Below, in pieces: positions 1-8,200 of a stretch of 56,602 nucleotides of DNA (positions within the stretch are counted from its first letter, which is position 1; the number at the start of each line of letters is the position of its first letter). The position numbers and the translations under genes are program-made. The notes beneath the pieces were generated by a model. That model was not told the origin of the DNA. It was given only the letters and a program-made list of their open reading frames with translations, and ran no database searches. Source of the stretch: Acidimicrobiia bacterium (GTDB taxonomy: Bacteria > Actinomycetota > Acidimicrobiia > IMCC26256 > JAENVU01); assembly GCA_025361725.1 (NCBI GenBank), contig JANYJV010000062.1, forward strand, positions 1 through 56,602, in the 5' to 3' direction.

Positions 1-177
1 CCCCGCCACCACCAAATCTGCGAACGCCGCATCAAGCCGGTCGAGTTCGCGGCGGAACCGAAGGATCGTCGACGCCAACTCGCCATCCGAGAGCTCACCT
101 GGATCGACCGTCATGAGTGCGTCGACCCCGGTCCGGAGACCATCAAGCGGCGAGACGGCGGGTGTCTGATTGGTCAT
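1..177 (-). CDS. DUF222 / HNH endonuclease-type protein, N-terminal part only
   Basis: The minus strand is open from an ATG at 177 to the window edge, giving the first 59 residues with no stop. The stretch RRELDRLDAAFADL is the signature start of the actinobacterial DUF222 (13E12-repeat) family, whose members usually carry an HNH nuclease motif near the C-terminus, which lies outside this window. The start is preceded by GGGCGGGAACG, a modest ribosome-binding site, and by a promoter-like element at 203-231. The assignment rests on this short N-terminal match. The role of the family is poorly known; members often occur in many copies per genome. Confidence 0.6.
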   Translation of the reverse strand, partial: MTNQTPAVSPLDGLRTGVDALMTVDPGELSDGELASTILRFRRELDRLDAAFADLVVAG

Positions 178-202
178 CGTTCCCGCCCTTCACGACCAAA
201 TC

Positions 203-231
203 AGACTACCAGAATACTTGTTCGAACTCAA
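203..231 (-). promoter_or_regulatory. Promoter with SOS-box-like spacer for the DUF222/HNH gene
   Basis: On the minus strand TTGAGT (226-231) and TAGTCT (203-208) are separated by 17 bases, a good sigma-70-type arrangement about 26 bases before the ATG at 177. The spacer holds TCGAACAAGTATTCTG (210-225), which matches one half and part of the other half of the actinobacterial LexA box TCGAAC-N4-GTTCGA, with three mismatches in twelve positions. LexA control is inference. Confidence 0.4.
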
Positions 232-399
232 CCCAAAACGCCAGAAACATCAGTATCTTTTTGAGACGCCCGATGACGAACCATCGGCCTGAGTTCGCAC
301 GATTTCGGTCAGCGTGAGCGGCGACGTGGGCGACGCATCCCAACCCGGAAAATCCTCAAGCCGGGTCTCCACTCACCAATCACCGGAGCGCGAAGTACG

Positions 400-1800
400 G
401 TGCGCGCCGTGCGGCGTGCGGCGGTGTTGATTGCAATCTCGGCGATGACGGTGTCGAGCTGCAGCCCCGGATCATCCGGGAAGCCGGCGGCGGCCACCAC
501 GACGGCAACGGTACGAATCGTCAACCAGAACCTCTTGCACGGCACCGCGTGTCCCCCCGACACCAACCGGTGCGACCTGCCGCACCGCGTCGCGTTGTTC
601 CTTCGCCAGCTCGAGCGGGCGAAGTGCCCTGAGATCGTGGCGATCGAGGAAGGCAACCGTCAGACCGTGACCGAGCTGCGTAAGGGTCTGCCCGGGTCGT
701 GCAGTTATCAACTCGTGTACGACGACGACCCCGGCCAGGACCGCGAGATTGTGCTCACGTCGAAGCGGGTTCTCGCCAGTGAGCGGAATCGGTTGGCCGG
801 ACCGCTCCGCACGGCGTACTGGGTCCGGATCGCGACCGCAGCAGGTCCAGTGGACCTGGTCGCGACGCACCTCGCCAGCGGTAGCGACAACCGACCGTGC
901 GACCGTGCGACCTGCTCGCCACCGTGCCTCGTCGCCGACACGCTCAACGCGTGCCAGGGTCGTCAGGCAGCCGCGCTCCTTCGAAAGGTGCGGACGTCGC
1001 ATTCGATCGCAGTGCTCGCAGGCGACCTCAACGCGAAGCCCAACGAGCCCACGATCTCCGACCTTGTCTCCGCCGGCCTTGTCGACACCCATCGTGCGAT
1101 CGGTAACGCCGAGTGCAAGCCCGCGACCGGCGCTCAGTGCACCAGCGGGCGCATCGACGACTCGCTCGTGGACATGCGGAATCTGGCGAGTCATCAGAAC
1201 GAACGGATCGATTACGTGCTCGTCGCACCCGTGGCTCGGTGCCGGGTAGTACGACCGACGGGCATCTTCGCTTCGCGCGGCGGACCGACGAGTGACCTGC
1301 TGAACGGCATCGTCTTCCCCGCCGATCACAGCGCGGTGATCGCGACCATCTCGTGCCAAACCACCTCGTCTGATCTTGCCGCCGCCCGAACTGTCGTCTC
1401 GACCACCACCACTCGCCCGGCGAAATCGACCCAGGTGTCCGAAGCAACGAAGACCGCCGTCACCGCTGCGTTCACCAACCTGTTCGCGCCAAATCCGGAC
1501 CCCGACGCCCAACTCTCGACCGTCGAAAACGCCGCCGCGCTGCGCGAATCGTTCATCGCCCGGAAGCAACAGGTCGGCGACCTCGCGACGAAGACCTCGG
1601 TCCGCGTCGAGTCCTTCACGGGAGCGACCGCATCCACCGTCGACGTGACGTTCTCGATTCTCCTCGACGGCAACGTGGTCCTCGACCACCTACGCGGGCA
1701 AGCCAAACTCGTCGACGGCCGTTGGGTCGTCGCCACCTCGACCTATTGCCAAGTCGCGACCTTGGGCACCGACACCGTTCCGGAGGTATGCCACCCATGA
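400..1800 (+). CDS. Exported lipoprotein with endonuclease/exonuclease/phosphatase fold
   Basis: 466 residues from a GTG start. Residues 1-21 form a lipoprotein signal with lipobox VSSC (Cys21), so the protein is probably anchored outside the membrane. The main domain (about 37-317) has the EEP-superfamily landmarks in order: VNQNLLHG, AIEEGNRQ, VATHLASG, AGDLNAKPNEPT, RIDYVLV and PADHSAV, that is the Asn, Glu, His and Asp residues that bind metal and cut a phosphodiester. Residues about 340-466 form a second small domain that looks like the NTF2-like/Mtb12-like exported domains; this is a weaker call. The last four bases (ATGA) overlap the start of the molybdopterin oxidoreductase. Substrate (nucleic acid, sphingomyelin or phosphoinositide) cannot be told from sequence. 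Confidence 0.75.
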   Translation: MRAVRRAAVLIAISAMTVSSCSPGSSGKPAAATTTATVRIVNQNLLHGTACPPDTNRCDLPHRVALFLRQLERAKCPEIVAIEEGNRQTVTELRKGLPGSCSYQLVYDDDPGQDREIVLTSKRVLASERNRLAGPLRTAYWVRIATAAGPVDLVATHLASGSDNRPCDRATCSPPCLVADTLNACQGRQAAALLRKVRTSHSIAVLAGDLNAKPNEPTISDLVSAGLVDTHRAIGNAECKPATGAQCTSGRIDDSLVDMRNLASHQNERIDYVLVAPVARCRVVRPTGIFASRGGPTSDLLNGIVFPADHSAVIATISCQTTSSDLAAARTVVSTTTTRPAKSTQVSEATKTAVTAAFTNLFAPNPDPDAQLSTVENAAALRESFIARKQQVGDLATKTSVRVESFTGATASTVDVTFSILLDGNVVLDHLRGQAKLVDGRWVVATSTYCQVATLGTDTVPEVCHP

Positions 1801-4001
1801 AGAGCTCCACGCACTTCCGCACGTGTCCACTCTGCGAGGCGATGTGTGGCCTCGAGGTGCAGGTGACTGACGGTCGGGTCACGCGTATCCGCGGCGATCG
1901 CGAAGACGTGTGGTCGAAGGGCTACCTCTGCCCGAAAGGCACGGCGCTCGGTGCGCTGCACCACGATCCTGATCGCATTCGCGTCCCGATGATCCGCACC
2001 GGCGACCAGTGGGAAGAGGTGGATTGGGCCACCGCGTTCGCGAAGTGCGACGAACTCATCGCGGGTGTCATCGAACGTCACAGCAAAGACGCCATCAGCT
2101 GCTATATCGGCAACCCCACCGCTCACAACTTCTCGCTCGGCCGCTACGTCGGACTCTTCATCGGCCTGTCCCAACTCCCCGTCGTCTACTCCGCGGGCAC
2201 CGTCGATCAGTGGCCGAAGAACCTCACCAGCGCGCTGCTCTACGGCGGCATGTGGTCGATCCCCACGCCGGACGTCCCGCGCACCGACTACTGGATCGTG
2301 ATGGGCGGCAACCCGCAGGCGTCACAGGGCAGCTTGCTCGCGTGCGCGGACATCCTCGGTGAGCTCGACGGCATCAAAGCGCGTGGCGGCAAGGTCGTGG
2401 TCATCGACCCGCGCCGGACCGGCACCGCTGATCGCGCCGACGAGTGGATCCCGATCGTCCCCGGCACCGATGCTGCGTTCCTCATGGCGATGGTCAACGT
2501 CCTGTTCGAGGAAGACCTCGTGCAGCTCGGTGATGTCGCCGATCTGATCGACGGCGTGGATGCCGTGCGCGCCGCCGCGGCGGACTTCAGCCCCGAGCAT
2601 GTCGAGCAGACCACCCGCATCCCTGCGGACGTGATCCGGCGCATCACGCGCGAGTTCGCATCCACTCCCCGCGCCGCGCTCTACGGCCGAATCGGTACGT
2701 GCAACCAAGAGTTCGGGACCTTGGCGTCTTGGCTCGTCGACGTCGTCAACATCCTCACCGGCCACTTCGACACACCCGGCGGCATCATGTTCGGCAAGCC
2801 GATCGCATGGGGGGTGGGCTCACTTCCGAATCCCGAACTTGCCGACGGCGTCCAGCTCGGCAAATGGAAGTCGCGCGTGCGCGGTATCCCGGAAGTCCTC
2901 GGTCAGGTTCCGGTCTCGTGCATGGCGGAGGAAATCGACACTCCAGGACCCGGACAGATCAAGGCGCTCATCACCATCGCCGGCAACCCCGTCATCAGTG
3001 CGCCGGGCGCCGCCCGTCTCGACGCCGCGCTCGACGAACTCGAGTGCATGATCAGCCTCGACAACGCGTTGAACGAGACCACCCGCCACGCGCACGTGCT
3101 CCTCCCCGGTCTCTCCGCGCTGGAACAACCGCACTTCGACGACCTCATCCCGATGTGGCAGGTCCGCAGTGCCGCCCGGTTCACGGATGTGATTTTCGAC
3201 GCCGGTGACCGACCCGCCGAGTGGGAGATCCTCACGCGTCTCGGCGCGATGTGCGCGGGGATGCGCGACGCGGACATCGACGTCGCCATGCTCGACGACG
3301 GCTTCTTCGGCGCGCTGGCCGAAGCCCAAGGTGTCGAGCCATCGGTTGCACTCGCAGGCTCACCGGGCATCGGGCCACTGCGTCTCCTCGACCTCCAGAT
3401 CCGCACCGGCCCGTGGGGCGACCGCTACGGCGACGTGCCCGATGGGCTCAGTCTTCAATCCTTCCGAGACGCGCCGCACGGGATCGACCAAGGTCCGATG
3501 GTGCCGCGCGTCCGTGAGATCCTCGCCACCCCGGACGGTCGCATCGACCTTGCGCCCGCGATCGTGCTCGCGGATCTCCCGCGCCTGGCGGCCCGCGTCG
3601 AACGCACAGAAGACGGTCTCGTGCTCACCTCCCGCCGCCACCTGCGTTCCAACAACTCGTGGATGCACAACGTGTCCATCCTCGTGAAGGGCAAGGACCG
3701 GTGCACGTTGCTCATCCATCCCGACGACGCGACCGCGGCCGGCGTCACGCACGGCGATCTCGCGCGGGTCAGCAGCGAAGCCGGGACCGTCGAGATCGCG
3801 GTGGAGGTCAGCGACGAGATGATGCCCGGCGTGGTGTCGCTCCCCCACGGCTGGGGTCACGACAAAGCCGGCACGCGGATGTCGGTGGCGCGCGAACACG
3901 CGGGCGTGAACAACAACCTGTTGGCGCCGGTGGATTTCTACGACCCGCTCTCCAACAACGCCGCCGTCAACGGCATCCCGGTGGAAGTCATCCCCGCCTG
4001 A
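1797..4001 (+). CDS. Molybdopterin-dependent oxidoreductase with N-terminal [4Fe-4S] site
   Basis: 734 residues. ATG 1797 is chosen because it overlaps the upstream stop (ATGA) and puts the iron-sulfur motif at the N-terminus; the frame is open further upstream without homology. Cys10, Cys13, Cys17 and Cys45 form the CxxC-x3-C...C cluster of the formate dehydrogenase / DMSO reductase superfamily. The middle part binds the bis-MGD cofactor (VMGGNPQASQG, VVIDPRRTGTADRADEW, TIAGNPVISAPGAA) and the C-terminal part has the molydopterin dinucleotide-binding segment ending SLPHGWGHDKAGT. There is no Tat signal and no electron-transfer or membrane subunit nearby, so a soluble cytoplasmic enzyme is likely. 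The substrate is unknown. It runs towards the convergent gene at 4020. Confidence 0.85.
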   Translation: MKSSTHFRTCPLCEAMCGLEVQVTDGRVTRIRGDREDVWSKGYLCPKGTALGALHHDPDRIRVPMIRTGDQWEEVDWATAFAKCDELIAGVIERHSKDAISCYIGNPTAHNFSLGRYVGLFIGLSQLPVVYSAGTVDQWPKNLTSALLYGGMWSIPTPDVPRTDYWIVMGGNPQASQGSLLACADILGELDGIKARGGKVVVIDPRRTGTADRADEWIPIVPGTDAAFLMAMVNVLFEEDLVQLGDVADLIDGVDAVRAAAADFSPEHVEQTTRIPADVIRRITREFASTPRAALYGRIGTCNQEFGTLASWLVDVVNILTGHFDTPGGIMFGKPIAWGVGSLPNPELADGVQLGKWKSRVRGIPEVLGQVPVSCMAEEIDTPGPGQIKALITIAGNPVISAPGAARLDAALDELECMISLDNALNETTRHAHVLLPGLSALEQPHFDDLIPMWQVRSAARFTDVIFDAGDRPAEWEILTRLGAMCAGMRDADIDVAMLDDGFFGALAEAQGVEPSVALAGSPGIGPLRLLDLQIRTGPWGDRYGDVPDGLSLQSFRDAPHGIDQGPMVPRVREILATPDGRIDLAPAIVLADLPRLAARVERTEDGLVLTSRRHLRSNNSWMHNVSILVKGKDRCTLLIHPDDATAAGVTHGDLARVSSEAGTVEIAVEVSDEMMPGVVSLPHGWGHDKAGTRMSVAREHAGVNNNLLAPVDFYDPLSNNAAVNGIPVEVIPA

Positions 4002-4019
4002 CGATCTTGGCCGGCCGGC

Positions 4020-5687
4020 CTACTTCCCCGTACCGGGCAAGCCCTTCCAGTTGGGCACCGACGGATGGGCAACGCCCGCCGGACCGGTGCCGAACGCGAC
4101 GAGCACGTTCATGGTCGCGGCCACGATCTTCGGGTTGTACGGGGACTGGGGAAACTCGGGCGGATTGAGCTTGCTCACCCAGTAGTTCGTGCCGCTGGCG
4201 AACACACCCGCACCACTCGGCGCCGTGTAATACGTGACGTCGGAGAACCCCGCACGGCCGCGGCAGGCGACCGGCGAGTGCGCCACGATCTCCACGTTGT
4301 CGGGACCACCCTGCCCGTGGATGTACTGGTCGTATTCCGAGCCGACGACGATCTCGAGATGATCACCGTCGGCAACCCCCACGTCGGCCCAGATCCACGC
4401 GGCCGCCTTCGTCACGACGAGATCTGCACGCACCGGATTGCACTGGTACTGCTCGCCGATCAACTGCGCCTCGGGCCGGTTGATCGGTGCCTCACGGAAG
4501 CTCACGGTGGTCTGCGCCGGATCGGTCGATCGGATCGGATCGGCCGTCGATCGGTAGTTCACCATATGCCGATCCGCACCGACCAGCGAGGGTTCGAAGC
4601 GCACCTGGCGGTAGACCGCGTTCGCGCCGAGAAATGCCAGGTTGACGCCCGCATTGCGCGCACCCTCGGCGCCGTCGTACATCGACTTGGACCAGTACTC
4701 GTCGTGCCCGAGCGAGACCATCGCTTTGTGTTGGGTGAGGAGCAGCGGACGTTGATGCAGATCGATGCTCGTCATGTACGTGACGTCGAGCCCGCGTTCT
4801 TCAGCCCGCATGATGAGCGGGAGTTCGTTGCCGATGAAGTCACCCGATCCATCGGTCGTCTTGTCGTAGGGCCGGTCGAAGGACACCATCTTCGAACGCT
4901 CGCCCGACCCGCCCGCCGAACAGTCGTACAACGAGCAACCACCCCACCGGTTGTATGACTGCCAGCTGCTGACGGCGTTCACGATGACGTACGCCGCGGT
5001 ACTGGCGTCGTCTCGTACGGTGAGAGGGACCCACCGTTGTTCTCCGGTGGAAGCAACGAGCTTGAGGAGGTACGAGCCGACCGGCCACTGGGCGTCGATG
5101 GCGATGGACGTCGACTTCTGCCAGCGGGCTTCGTAGGAGTTGGTGGCCGGTATCAGCGTGGCGTTGGCCTGCACCGTTCCGGGGACGGGCGGCGAAGTCC
5201 ACACGAGGCGCGCACCGAGACCTTGATACCAACCCATTCGATACGCCTCGACGGTGAAGCTCGGCGCGACGGTGGTGGCGAACAGGTCCACGCTCTCGCC
5301 GTGTTGCGCGCTGGTGACGTTGAGGTACCCCTCGATGTCGTGCGCCGAGCCGTCATTGGTCACCCGCCAGTTTCCGGTGCCCGGTTTGAGATTCTCCTCC
5401 GCGATGAGCTGGTTGTACGGCGGCCCGAGCTTCGGCAACGTGGCCGCTGGAGTCGCAGAGGTCGTCGTACTCGACTTCGACGACGTCGGCGTTCCGGCGG
5501 CCGACCCGGTGTCGTCGCCGCGGAGTTGCAGCGCACCCAAGGTCGCGAGCGCCACGACCCCAGCACCACCGAACGCCGCCAGACGGCGACGGTTCCGCCG
5601 CCGACGCCGGACAGCCTGGCGCTGGCGTCGCGTCATCGATGGGCGCGGCGCATCCTCGGAAATCACCGATCCAGCGTACCGACGCAT
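4020..5687 (-). CDS. Membrane-anchored N,N-dimethylformamidase beta-subunit-like protein
   Basis: 555 residues from ATG 5687. ATG 5636 (residue 18) would also give a sensible N-terminus, because the following Arg-rich stretch and hydrophobic segment (about residues 38-54) look like a signal anchor. A Thr/Ser-rich linker follows, then a long domain matching the large-subunit family of N,N-dimethylformamidase (landmarks YRMGWYQGLGARLVW, SWQSYNRWGGCSLYDC, SLGHDEYWSKSMYDGAEGAR and FLGANAVYRQVRFE). Homologues with this domain in actinobacteria are mostly secreted and uncharacterised, so amide hydrolysis is not established here. No small alpha subunit is adjacent. A perfect palindrome CCGACG-N5-CGTCGG (5679-5695) overlaps the long start and could serve the divergent gene at 5745. 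Confidence 0.7.
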   Translation of the reverse strand: MRRYAGSVISEDAPRPSMTRRQRQAVRRRRRNRRRLAAFGGAGVVALATLGALQLRGDDTGSAAGTPTSSKSSTTTSATPAATLPKLGPPYNQLIAEENLKPGTGNWRVTNDGSAHDIEGYLNVTSAQHGESVDLFATTVAPSFTVEAYRMGWYQGLGARLVWTSPPVPGTVQANATLIPATNSYEARWQKSTSIAIDAQWPVGSYLLKLVASTGEQRWVPLTVRDDASTAAYVIVNAVSSWQSYNRWGGCSLYDCSAGGSGERSKMVSFDRPYDKTTDGSGDFIGNELPLIMRAEERGLDVTYMTSIDLHQRPLLLTQHKAMVSLGHDEYWSKSMYDGAEGARNAGVNLAFLGANAVYRQVRFEPSLVGADRHMVNYRSTADPIRSTDPAQTTVSFREAPINRPEAQLIGEQYQCNPVRADLVVTKAAAWIWADVGVADGDHLEIVVGSEYDQYIHGQGGPDNVEIVAHSPVACRGRAGFSDVTYYTAPSGAGVFASGTNYWVSKLNPPEFPQSPYNPKIVAATMNVLVAFGTGPAGVAHPSVPNWKGLPGTGK

Positions 5688-5744
5688 ACCGTCGGATTTC
5701 GGGACCCCACCACCCCCAAGTGCCTCGACCTAACCTGCGCGTCC

Positions 5745-6932
5745 ATGAATGACGCCGATCGCATTGCTGCCCTCACCGACCAACTGCTCGCCGAACACGA
5801 CTCGACGGATCGCGTCGCGTTCCGTGGCGCGCAGTACGACCTCGGCCTCGGTTGGGTCCACTTTCCTGTCGGTCTCGGCGGCTTGGGCGCCGATGCGAAA
5901 CTCCAGCGCGTCGTCGAAGAAAAGTTGCGCGCCGCCCGGGTGAAGTACGACGAAATCGGGTGGAACGGATTCGGGCTGTTTCTCGCGGCCCCGACCATCG
6001 TTGCCCACGCACAACCCGACACTGCTGCCGCGTTGTTGCGGCCGCTGTTCACCGGCGAAGAGATCTGGTGTCAGCTCTTCAGTGAACCCGGTGCGGGGAG
6101 CGACCTTGCGTCACTCGCCACTCGGGCCGTGCGCGACGGCGACGAGTGGGTCGTGAACGGCCAGAAGGTCTGGAACACGCTCGCACACATGGCCGACCGC
6201 GGCATGCTCGTCACTCGCACCGACCCCGACGTCCCGAAGCATCGCGGCCTCACGTACTTCGCGCTCGACATGCACGCACCGGGGGTGGAGGTCCGACCGC
6301 TGCGTCAGATCACCGGCGAGGCCGAGTTCAACGAGGTGTACCTGACCGACGTACGCGTTCCGGATTCCGATCGCGTGGGCGACGTCGGCGACGGCTGGCG
6401 CGTGTCGATGACCACGCTGATGAACGAACGAGTGACCATCGGGGGCTCGGTCGCCACTCGTGAATCCGGTCCGATCAGCGACCTCATGAAGATCTGGCGC
6501 GATCTCCCCGCCGAGCGGCGCGCCGATCCGGTCGCACGAGACGCGGTGACCAAGTTGTGGATCGAAGCCGAGGTGTTGCGCCTCACCAACATCCGCGCCA
6601 GCCAGAACCGGAAGGCCGGCGTCGCCGGTCCCGAGGGATCGGTGAGCAAGCTCGCGTTCGCCGAAGTGAACAAGCGCATCTATTCCGAAGCGATCAACGT
6701 GCTCGGTGCCGAAGGGGTGCTCATCGATCACTACGACTTCGTGCGACCGGAGTCGGCCAACCTCACCGGCGGCCTCGACGTTCGCAAGATGTTCCTGCGC
6801 GCTCGTGCCAACTCGATCGAGGGCGGCACCTCGGAGATCCTCCGTAACATCCTCGGTGAACGCATTCTCGGGTTGCCCGGCGAACCCCGCACGGACAAAG
6901 AACTTCCGTGGATACAAGTGCCGCGCAACTGA
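5745..6932 (+). CDS. Acyl-CoA dehydrogenase
   Basis: 395 residues from ATG 5745; the frame extends much further upstream but that part is antisense to the neighbour and has no homology. Typical landmarks are the FAD/substrate segment QLFSEPGAGSDLASL, the mid-domain WVVNGQKVWNT and the C-terminal ANSIEGGTSEILRNILGERI helix. It oxidises an acyl-CoA to the 2-enoyl-CoA and passes electrons to ETF. The C-terminal tail resembles FadE-type enzymes used for branched or cyclic acyl-CoAs, but the substrate cannot be fixed. It stands alone, divergent from the dimethylformamidase-like gene and convergent with the beta-helix gene. Confidence 0.9.
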   Translation: MNDADRIAALTDQLLAEHDSTDRVAFRGAQYDLGLGWVHFPVGLGGLGADAKLQRVVEEKLRAARVKYDEIGWNGFGLFLAAPTIVAHAQPDTAAALLRPLFTGEEIWCQLFSEPGAGSDLASLATRAVRDGDEWVVNGQKVWNTLAHMADRGMLVTRTDPDVPKHRGLTYFALDMHAPGVEVRPLRQITGEAEFNEVYLTDVRVPDSDRVGDVGDGWRVSMTTLMNERVTIGGSVATRESGPISDLMKIWRDLPAERRADPVARDAVTKLWIEAEVLRLTNIRASQNRKAGVAGPEGSVSKLAFAEVNKRIYSEAINVLGAEGVLIDHYDFVRPESANLTGGLDVRKMFLRARANSIEGGTSEILRNILGERILGLPGEPRTDKELPWIQVPRN

Positions 6933-6965
6933 ATCGGTTCGCCGCGCCGTCCTCGGGAACGAGTG

Positions 6966-7922
6966 CTACGGATTGGTCGGGTGCGCCGCGTGCCACTTCG
7001 CGACGGCGCGATCCCAGACCTTCCGGTCTCGCGTCACCGTGAAGCACTTCGGCAAGCGATCGGGATACCGACCTTTCCCGAGCCAGACCACGACGTTGTT
7101 CGAACACTTCAGGTCGTAACCCTTCGGGAGACCCAGGGTCTGGTGGTTCGGCTTCGAGTCCACCCGGAACACGTTGTTCGCCACCACGAGCTTTGGTGAC
7201 ACGTGCGCGCCGTCTTCCCACTTGAAGAAGCCACCGTGGCCCGGTGCCTTGCCCTTGTACACCGTCGGCATGGCCTGCAAGCGCACCACGTTGTTGCGAA
7301 TCGTGTAGGTGTTCGTGTGACCGTCGACGTGGTCCCCAGATGATGGGCGGGCCGAGAACGCGACGTAACAACCGTCGAGGAAACTGTTCTGCACGACACC
7401 TGAGTAGAGCTGGTCGTTCTCGATGCAGTCGTCGTGGATGAACGACAGATGCGCTCCGTCGATCGTGAAGTCCCGTGCCCCGGCGCGGACACGGATGCCG
7501 TCGCCGTAGTTGTGGACCCGGAGATCCACGATGGTCATGTGATCGTTCTGAAAGTTGAGCCCACCCGTGTGGTGGAACTGGTCCCACCGGGTCGTTTGCG
7601 GGTAGGTACCGAAGAGTTGACCTCCGAACCAGCACGATCCCGACCCGCCGTTGAACGACACCGGCCAGTTGTCGGTTTGGAGCCACATCGCGGTCTGCGC
7701 GTCGACGGCCGAGTCAGCCGGAATGTCGGCGGTGTACCGGGAGTTCTGGAGTCCCCGAACGGCCACCGTGCGCGCTTTCCCGGCCAGGCAGCCGGCTGCG
7801 GCACGCTGCGCCGTCGCCGCGTCGTCCGCTACCGCCGCTCGAGCGGTGAGCGGGAGCCCGAACGTGGCGACGGTGGTCATCGCCACGAAGGTCGTCAATC
7901 CTTGGACGAGTCGGTTGCGCAC
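6966..7922 (-). CDS. Secreted right-handed parallel beta-helix protein
   Basis: 318 residues from GTG 7922, which follows GAAAGG at good spacing and begins a clean signal peptide (VRNRLVQGL, hydrophobic core, cleavage near ARAAVA). The open frame continues upstream into the tRNA gene, which is not credible. The body repeats short strands typical of pectate-lyase-like helices (IVDLRVHNYGDGIRVRAGA, FTIDGAHLSFIHDDCIENDQ, VVQNSFLDGCYVAFSARP, TYTIRNNVVRLQ). Such folds bind or cleave polysaccharides, but no catalytic signature is clear. Function unknown. Confidence 0.65.
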   Translation of the reverse strand: MRNRLVQGLTTFVAMTTVATFGLPLTARAAVADDAATAQRAAAGCLAGKARTVAVRGLQNSRYTADIPADSAVDAQTAMWLQTDNWPVSFNGGSGSCWFGGQLFGTYPQTTRWDQFHHTGGLNFQNDHMTIVDLRVHNYGDGIRVRAGARDFTIDGAHLSFIHDDCIENDQLYSGVVQNSFLDGCYVAFSARPSSGDHVDGHTNTYTIRNNVVRLQAMPTVYKGKAPGHGGFFKWEDGAHVSPKLVVANNVFRVDSKPNHQTLGLPKGYDLKCSNNVVVWLGKGRYPDRLPKCFTVTRDRKVWDRAVAKWHAAHPTNP

Positions 7923-8034
7923 CGCGAGCCTTTCGAAATCGGGGACCAAGTTTCGCGGACGGTGCGCTGCAGACCGGACCCCCGCTCTCAGGCCGAACCC
8001 AGCGACTCGCCACTCGGCACCGGACGAACGATTG

Positions 8035-8107
8035 AGGTGGTGGCGGGAATCGAACCCGCGTACAGGGTTTTGCAAACCCTTGCCTGAAACCACTCGGCCA
8101 CACCACC
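8035..8107 (-). tRNA. tRNA-Cys (anticodon GCA)
   Basis: Minus strand 8107 to 8035, 73 nt. The acceptor arms GGTGGTG and CACCACC pair perfectly. The anticodon stem AGGGT/ACCCT encloses loop TTGCAAA with anticodon GCA, and the T arm is GCGGG-TTCGAAT-CCCGC. The discriminator base is U, the usual identity element of tRNA-Cys. The CCA end is not encoded. Confidence 0.95.
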
Positions 8108-8200
8108 GGGAGCGGGCGAGGTTACCTGTTCCCCCCGTTGGACTCGGTTCCCAAGCCCCGAGAATGGGCCCAAGGGTTCGACGGTAGAGTTCCCGGCCTT

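Noticed and set aside
5037..5744. N-terminal extension of the acyl-CoA dehydrogenase
   Set aside because: It is antisense to the dimethylformamidase-like gene and reads as low-complexity Arg-rich sequence; the family begins at ATG 5745.
7923..8093. Extended N-terminus of the beta-helix protein
   Set aside because: It runs into tRNA-Cys and would hide the signal peptide that starts at GTG 7922.
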